Below, piece by piece: positions 6,980 through 10,845 of a stretch of 10,845 bases of DNA. Position numbers and translations under genes: made by a program. How positions within the stretch are numbered: position 1 is the stretch's first letter; the number at the start of each line of letters is the position of its first letter. The notes below the pieces were generated by a model. It was not told the origin of the DNA. It ran no database searches and saw only the letters and a program-made list of their open reading frames with translations. The stretch comes from a bacterium (lineage in GTDB: Bacteria > Armatimonadota > HRBIN16), in NCBI GenBank assembly GCA_025057335.1, contig JANWXG010000070.1, positions 1-10,845 of the forward strand, written 5' to 3'.

Positions 6980-6995
6980 GGTTAAGCGCAAAACC
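6980..6995. promoter_or_regulatory. Candidate LacI-family operator at the transcription start
   Basis: GGTTAAGCGCAAAACC has dyad symmetry around a central CG, with GGTT and AACC arms; the two positions next inward do not match. Many LacI/GalR operators are 14-18 bp with a central CG. Sitting just after the -10 box of the regulator's own gene, it would suit autorepression. This is an inference from position and symmetry only. Confidence 0.4.
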
Positions 6996-7011
6996 GAAAG
7001 GATGCGCTCAG

Positions 7012-8097
7012 ATGGCAGTGTCAGAAGAGATGAATCCCAAGACGTCTCAGAAGCGGCGAGGGAGACGCCCCAGCGGGCGCGTGACGATGCAGACCATTGC
7101 GGCGCGGGTAGGGGTTTCCCAGGCGACCGTCTCCTACGTGCTCAACAATAAGTCGGGTGCGCGTGTGAGTGCGGCGGTTCGCGCCGAAATCCTCAGAGTG
7201 GCGCGAGAGCTCAACTACTATCCGAACGAAGCCGCTCGGCGCCTAGCGGGGATGCGCAGCCGCACGATAGGGGTGCTGCAGCTGTATGTGCGTCACTCCG
7301 TGCTGGCAGGCTGGTGGTCTTCCGAGATCATGCGCGGCATTGCGGACGTGGGCTTCACGCGGGGCTACCACCTGATGATTTACGCCATGAGCGAGGATGT
7401 CCGCGAGATGTGCCTTAATGCCGTGTATAGCGGGCGGCTGGAGGGGCTCATCATCCTCGCTCCGTACAAGGACGAACCGTTGCTGCGGGAGCTTTCTGAT
7501 GCGGACATCCCCCTTGCGGCGGTAGGCACGCGGCAGGTGTTTGGGGACAGAATGGTCGCCGTAGATGCTGATAACGAGATGGGTGGCTACCTCGCTACGA
7601 AACACCTCATCGAACAGGGACACCGACGCATCGCTCACCTGCATGGCGCTTTGAACATTCCGAACGCCAGCGACCGTCTGCAGGGGTTCTACCGAGCGAT
7701 GCAGGAAGCAGGGTTGCCTGTGCTGCCCGAGCTGGTTCGCGAAAGCGGCTTTCTGGAGGAGCGTTCCTACGAAATCACGCAGGAGCTGCTGCAGCTGCCG
7801 GAGCCGCCTACCGCCATCTTTGCAGCGAATGATGTCTCCGCCATTGGTGTGCTGCGAGCAGTCAAAGAGGCGGGACGGCAAGTACCAGAAGAGATCGCCA
7901 TCATCGGCTACGACGGTACACCTTTTACGCAGTTGACGGAACCACCCTTAACCACTGTGCAGCAGCCCGCTTCCGAGATGGGACGGATTGCGGCAAGCCT
8001 GCTCATTGACATGACGGAGGGACGAACGCCTGCGGAGCGGGTGGTGAAGCTCCCTGTGCAGTTGATTGCACGAGCGTCTACTGTGCCGAACTGTTAG
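7012..8097 (+). CDS. LacI/GalR-family transcriptional regulator
   Basis: The protein has 361 residues, typical for the family plus an N-terminal extension of about 24 basic residues (KRRGRRPSGR). The helix-turn-helix is at about 25-70 (MQTIAARVGVSQATVSYVLNN), with Q37, A38 and Y42 at the positions that set operator specificity in LacI (17, 18 and 22). The hinge helix NEAARRLAG (72-80) carries the leucine that inserts into the operator centre. A periplasmic-binding-protein-like effector domain follows from residue 85 (TIGVLQ), including DADNEMGGYLATKHLIEQGH, AIFAANDVSAIGVLRAVKEAG, IAIIGYDGTPF and TTVQQPASEMG. The ligand is probably a sugar or related small molecule but cannot be read from the sequence. 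The next gene is a prepilin, not a sugar pathway. GAAAGGA about ten bases before the ATG supports the start. Confidence 0.93.
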   Translation: MAVSEEMNPKTSQKRRGRRPSGRVTMQTIAARVGVSQATVSYVLNNKSGARVSAAVRAEILRVARELNYYPNEAARRLAGMRSRTIGVLQLYVRHSVLAGWWSSEIMRGIADVGFTRGYHLMIYAMSEDVREMCLNAVYSGRLEGLIILAPYKDEPLLRELSDADIPLAAVGTRQVFGDRMVAVDADNEMGGYLATKHLIEQGHRRIAHLHGALNIPNASDRLQGFYRAMQEAGLPVLPELVRESGFLEERSYEITQELLQLPEPPTAIFAANDVSAIGVLRAVKEAGRQVPEEIAIIGYDGTPFTQLTEPPLTTVQQPASEMGRIAASLLIDMTEGRTPAERVVKLPVQLIARASTVPNC

Positions 8098-8177
8098 CCC
8101 AGACGACGCCTCATATCAGGTCCCTGGAGTCACGCGGTGGTTTAGGAAGGGCTTGGAGAATCTCTGTTGACGCGGAT

Positions 8178-8194
8178 GATTAGCCATGCTAATC
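8178..8194. promoter_or_regulatory. Perfect 7-bp inverted repeat upstream of the prepilin gene
   Basis: GATTAGC and GCTAATC are separated by CAT. The site lies 79 bp before the prepilin ATG. It could be a regulator binding site or a small hairpin. A TTGACG at 8167-8172 precedes it, but the matching -10 (TAATCT) is poor, so I do not call a promoter here. Confidence 0.4.
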
Positions 8195-8205
8195 TTATCA
8201 GGGTA

Positions 8206-8225
8206 GCCAGCACGAAAGTGCTTGC
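8206..8225 (+). other. Stem-loop with GAAA tetraloop in the prepilin leader region
   Basis: AGCAC (8209-8213) and GTGCT (8218-8222) enclose GAAA, a stable GNRA-type loop. After one mismatch the stem is extended by GC with GC. It lies about 48 bases before the prepilin start. I could not match it to a known riboswitch. Confidence 0.4.
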
Positions 8226-8254
8226 TATATATCAAATCGATCCACATTTCAGAG

Positions 8255-8261
8255 AAGGAGG
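8255..8261 (+). promoter_or_regulatory. Ribosome binding site that fixes the prepilin start
   Basis: AAGGAGG is a full match to the anti-Shine-Dalgarno sequence, 11 bases before the ATG at 8273. It places the start at MKRRAFTLIE and excludes the 17-residue in-frame extension from 8222. Confidence 0.8.
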
Positions 8262-8272
8262 TAGTTGTCGAC

Positions 8273-9127
8273 ATGAAACGCCGTGCATTTACGCTGATTG
8301 AGCTGCTGGTAGTTATCGCAATTATTGCGATACTGGCAGCCATCCTGTTCCCCGTGTTCTCGCAGGCACGTGAGAAGGCGCGCGCCGCTAACTGCGTAAG
8401 CAACCTCAAGCAGATTGCGCTGGGCGCGCTGATGTACGCCCAGGACTACGACGAGGTCTTCGTGGGTTCCTACGCCTATCCGAACGGTTGGGCGCGATGT
8501 CCGTTCTTCACCTGGGCGGACCTGATTCACCCCTACGTGAAGAACCTGCAGCTGTTCGCCTGTCCTAGCAGTGGGCGCGTGTATCAGGCAGACAGCGGTC
8601 GTTTGAACTGCGCTCCTGTTGCTGCGCTGTACGGAAGCCCCGTTGGACAGGAGCTGGGCACCTCCGTGCGTCCGTGGCGCTACGGATACTTCTACAACGA
8701 GTCGTACAACAACAGCACCTACTGTGACCGCTGTAACTGCCAGAACGACCCCGCCAGCTGCTATCACGGCGTGCTGTTGCGAGAGATTATCGACCCCGCC
8801 CTGGGATACGGCTTGATGGACGTAGGCGCTCCTCTGTCCGCCATCGAGGAGGTAGCGACTACTATCGCCTTCTCGGACGGCTCCACGGGCTGCCCGCATA
8901 ATGAGAGCCCCTCTTCCACTGCCGCCATCTTCCGCTACCCGCGCGATACCGACGTGGAATTCGATGCGCGCGGCAACCGCTTCACCGATGGTTGCTACAT
9001 GGGCGGAGAGAAGGTGGGGCGCGTCCGCAAGAGCCACAACGGCGGCGCCAACCACGCCTTCGCCGATGGGCACGTGAAGTTCCTGCGCAAGACCACACCC
9101 AACATGTGGACACGCTACCAGGACTAA
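8273..9127 (+). CDS. Type IV-like prepilin with H-X9-DG motif (DUF1559-like)
   Basis: This prepilin-like protein has 284 residues. It begins MKRRA|FTLIELLVVIAIIAI, a type III (prepilin) signal peptide, with probable cleavage before F6 and E10 as the conserved +5 glutamate. Alanine stands where glycine is usual before the cleavage site. The hydrophobic helix (about 6-28) would anchor it in the inner membrane or pack in a pseudopilus. The segment after it, FPVFSQAREKARAANCVSNL, is typical of Armatimonadota. Near the C-terminus SHNGGANHAFADGH (254-267) is the H-X9-DG motif (H255, D265, G266). The central globular part has ten cysteines in total, with a cluster CDRCNC at 151-156 and C163, which may form disulfides or bind metal. 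It probably belongs to a secretion or surface-filament system whose other core genes lie elsewhere. A terminator follows. Confidence 0.92.
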   Translation: MKRRAFTLIELLVVIAIIAILAAILFPVFSQAREKARAANCVSNLKQIALGALMYAQDYDEVFVGSYAYPNGWARCPFFTWADLIHPYVKNLQLFACPSSGRVYQADSGRLNCAPVAALYGSPVGQELGTSVRPWRYGYFYNESYNNSTYCDRCNCQNDPASCYHGVLLREIIDPALGYGLMDVGAPLSAIEEVATTIAFSDGSTGCPHNESPSSTAAIFRYPRDTDVEFDARGNRFTDGCYMGGEKVGRVRKSHNGGANHAFADGHVKFLRKTTPNMWTRYQD

Positions 9128-9138
9128 ACGGGTGACAT

Positions 9139-9171
9139 GGAGGCAGCTCTATCCCTGGGGCTGCCTCCTTT
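9139..9171 (+). terminator. Rho-independent terminator after the prepilin gene
   Basis: GGAGGCAGC (9139-9147) and GCTGCCTCC (9160-9168) form a perfect 9-bp stem around a 12-nt loop, followed by only three T residues. It starts 11 bp after the prepilin stop. The short T tract suggests partial read-through, which could still supply the next two genes. Confidence 0.72.
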
Positions 9172-9195
9172 AGCAGGACGGAAGGAGAGGAGAAC

Positions 9196-9399
9196 ATGAA
9201 GACCTCGAGTCAGCTACAACCCTGGCACTACATCCTGTTTGCCGTTGCCATCGTGCTGGTGCTCTGGCAAGTGTTCGGCTACGTGCAGCAGAAGCGCAAG
9301 CAGAGCACGGGCGTCTACCAGCAGGGAGAAGTGCAGGTCTCACCGTACCTGTCTCCTCAACAACAGCAGTACCGCCAGATGATCGAGAGCGAAAAGTAA
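9196..9399 (+). CDS. Small single-pass membrane protein
   Basis: This protein of 67 residues belongs to no family I recognise. One hydrophobic segment spans about 11-29 (HYILFAVAIVLVLWQVFGY), followed by a basic stretch QQKRKQ (31-36). By the positive-inside rule the N-terminus is outside and the glutamine-rich C-terminal tail (SPQQQQYRQMIESEK) is in the cytoplasm. GGAGAGGAG ends four bases before the ATG, giving a strong ribosome binding site. The next gene starts four bases after its stop, so the two are almost certainly one operon. Confidence 0.82.
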   Translation: MKTSSQLQPWHYILFAVAIVLVLWQVFGYVQQKRKQSTGVYQQGEVQVSPYLSPQQQQYRQMIESEK

Positions 9400-9403
9400 G
9401 CCG

Positions 9404-10627
9404 ATGAGGACGGTCGTACGCCTTGGCGTGCTGCTGATAGGCGTCGCCGTGCTGGCGTGGGCGGCATATGGTTTCTATGTCTATCAGGCAAACGTCACAC
9501 CAGAACCTCAGCTGCCCGCTGTCCAGCCTCCCCCAGCAGACAACGCCTACGAGCAGATGCTACGTTGTGTGAAGGGGGTGCAACGCGACCGCGAACTGCT
9601 GCAGCTGGAGAACCTGCCGCAGTATGGCACCCCCGCCCAGAAGAGGTCGGTGCTCGAAGCCAACCGTCCGCTGCTGCAGGAGTGCCGTCAGCTGCTGCAG
9701 CGCCCAGTGTGGGTCAGCCGTCTCATCCCGCTGCCCGAGGACCCCACGATGGAGTACTTCCGCCACGTCGCTCGTCTCTTCGCGGCAGAAGGCAAGCTGC
9801 ACGAGCAACAGGCGCGCTACGGTGAGGCGATGAGTTCGTATCTGGACGGTCTGCTGTTCGCGGACCGCATCGCGCGGGGCGGGAGTACGTTGCATCTGAT
9901 TGCTCGCTTCGCCTCCAGCGTAGTGCTATTCGAAGCGCTCCCTCCCGTCATCCCGCGCTTGAGCGCCGCCGAGGCGCGCGCTGCCTCTCAACGAGTACAA
10001 CGCCTGCTGGAAGAAGAGTATCCTCTCACGGAGGTCATCACGCAGGAGTTTCGCACCACTCTCCTGGGCTGGTATAACACCACGCGTGGTATGGCGATGC
10101 GCGGGTGGCGGCTCGACCTGCCGCAAAGCGCTCCAGAACGACAGATGCTGATGCGCCCGAAGAAACCGATTACTGAAGCCGCCCAGCGCTACGCCCAGCA
10201 GTGGATCGAACAGGTCAAACTGCCCTACCCTCAGATAATGCCTGTAGCATACGTCCCGCCACTGGACACGTTGCCTGAAGGGATGGTTGTGCGCTCTCCA
10301 GAAGACCTGTTTTCGCACGTCACGCGCTATGTCCATCTGCAAACACGACTGCGCCTGCTCTACACGGCACTGCGCCTGGAAGAGTTCCGCAAAGCGCGGG
10401 GGCGATATCCCGCCTCGCTTGGGGAGCTGGGGAGCAGCCCGCACTTCATCGACCCCTTCTCGGGCAAGCCGTTCGTGTATCGCGCACAGGGCAACGCCTA
10501 CATGCTGTATAGTGTCGGTCCAAACGGAGCGGACGACGGGGGAATACCTGCTGTAGAGTCCGCCCTGCGGCGTGAACTGCCTGGCGACATCGGAGTAGTG
10601 CCGAACTTTCCGCGCCGTCCTCTCTAA
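9404..10627 (+). CDS. Membrane-anchored protein with GspG-like C-terminal segment
   Basis: This is a protein of 407 residues. Residues 5-27 (VRLGVLLIGVAVLAWAAYGFYVY) form an N-terminal membrane anchor, followed by a proline-rich linker (32-46), so the bulk is likely outside the membrane. The middle (about 48-330) is mainly helical, with EQQARYGEAMSSYLDGLLFA resembling a TPR-like helical pair. The C-terminal part, EEFRKARGRYPASLGELG (326-343) then DPFSGKPFVYR (350-360) and YMLYSVGPNGADDGG (366-380), closely resembles the C-terminal core of GspG-type major pseudopilins, where the loop binds calcium. A prepilin signal is absent. It has no strong ribosome binding site and probably relies on coupling to the small gene just upstream. 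A role alongside the prepilin is inferred from context. Confidence 0.85.
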   Translation: MRTVVRLGVLLIGVAVLAWAAYGFYVYQANVTPEPQLPAVQPPPADNAYEQMLRCVKGVQRDRELLQLENLPQYGTPAQKRSVLEANRPLLQECRQLLQRPVWVSRLIPLPEDPTMEYFRHVARLFAAEGKLHEQQARYGEAMSSYLDGLLFADRIARGGSTLHLIARFASSVVLFEALPPVIPRLSAAEARAASQRVQRLLEEEYPLTEVITQEFRTTLLGWYNTTRGMAMRGWRLDLPQSAPERQMLMRPKKPITEAAQRYAQQWIEQVKLPYPQIMPVAYVPPLDTLPEGMVVRSPEDLFSHVTRYVHLQTRLRLLYTALRLEEFRKARGRYPASLGELGSSPHFIDPFSGKPFVYRAQGNAYMLYSVGPNGADDGGIPAVESALRRELPGDIGVVPNFPRRPL

Positions 10628-10674
10628 TAGTGCGGTGAGCCTCCTCCTTTACACAAATCGTTCTGAGCAACTTT

Positions 10675-10727
10675 TGTCACCCTGAGCGAAGGACCCCAGC
10701 TCCCTCTACCCTCGGCTCAGCATGACA
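10675..10727. repeat. Imperfect inverted repeat, CCCTGAGC type
   Basis: TGTCACCCTGAGC (10675-10687) and GCTCAGCATGACA (10715-10727) are inverted copies with two mismatches, 27 bp apart. Similar intergenic repeats with CCTGAGCGAAGGA and GCTCAG(A/C)ATGACA ends occur in many bacterial genomes. It sits 47 bp after the end of the GspG-like gene and could act as its transcription end, although no T tract follows. Confidence 0.65.
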
Positions 10728-10775
10728 GGGGGAACGGCTCAGCGGGAGCTTCGCCCTCCAGAGAACTGCGTGAAT

Positions 10776-10829
10776 GGGAGGGTCATGCTCTGTCGTGACC
10801 CTGTGCACGCGATGGAGCGCGTCCCTCCA
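10776..10829. repeat. Single dispersed copy of the hairpin element
   Basis: GGGAGGG (10776-10782) and CCCTCC (10823-10828) bound two hairpins. The first, 10779-10802, has stem AGGGTCATG / CGTGACCCT with one G-T pair and loop CTCTGT. The second, 10807-10822, has stem ACGCG / CGCGT and loop ATGGAG. The layout is that of the array elements at 6428-6855, but without their CCAATTGTCAAACC and CCAAATGGGG spacers. The element may continue past the window end. Confidence 0.85.
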
Positions 10830-10845
10830 GCCGAGTGAACCGCTT

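Noticed and set aside
8222..8272. 17-residue N-terminal extension of the prepilin
   Set aside because: It would move the prepilin signal away from the N-terminus, and AAGGAGG at 8255-8261 fixes the start at 8273.
8160..8272. Cyclic-di-GMP riboswitch in the prepilin leader
   Set aside because: The GAAA-capped stem and GGGTAGCC recall parts of such RNAs, but the conserved core and the second helix are absent.
8249..9073. 274-codon open frame on the minus strand
   Set aside because: It is antisense to the well-supported prepilin gene and resembles no protein.

Overview
The window looks like chromosomal DNA from a GC-rich bacterium of the Armatimonadota type, possibly a thermophilic lineage. 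This is an inference from gene content. The clearest pointers are a prepilin that continues after its hydrophobic helix as FPVFSQAREKARAANCVSNL and ends in an H-X9-DG motif, a DUF6785/DUF6784-type membrane protein, a LacI regulator, and intergenic hairpin-rich repeats. There is no plasmid, phage or transposase gene, no rRNA and no CRISPR array.

Layout. Bases 2-1444 (+): the 3' part of an unrecognised beta-rich protein, followed with no gap by a short ArgA-like GNAT acetyltransferase. Bases 1465-1598 (-): tRNA-Ser(GGA) with its own promoter. Bases 1764-3489 (-): a two-gene operon of a FapA/DUF342 protein and a small acidic-tailed protein. Bases 3698-5722 (+): a 674-residue polytopic membrane protein. 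Bases 5736-6229 (-): an exported OB-fold protein with a good promoter, convergent with the membrane protein. Bases 6230-6941: a gene-free stretch dominated by a 113-bp tandem repeat array rich in hairpins. Bases 6942-8097 (+): a LacI/GalR regulator with a near-consensus promoter and a palindrome at the expected start of transcription. Bases 8273-10627 (+): an H-X9-DG prepilin, a terminator, a 67-residue single-pass membrane protein and a 407-residue membrane-anchored protein with a GspG-like C-terminal segment. Bases 10675-10829: two short repeats, one of them a dispersed single copy of the hairpin element in the array.

How the parts fit together. The prepilin, the small membrane protein and the GspG-like protein form a co-oriented cell-surface cluster. 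The LacI protein is the only regulator present; its best visible target is its own promoter. The most unusual feature is the repeat family. Three hairpins per unit keep a constant six-base loop while their stems differ by paired, compensating changes. The same element reappears 3.9 kb away. This points to a structured, dispersed non-coding element that no gene here explains.
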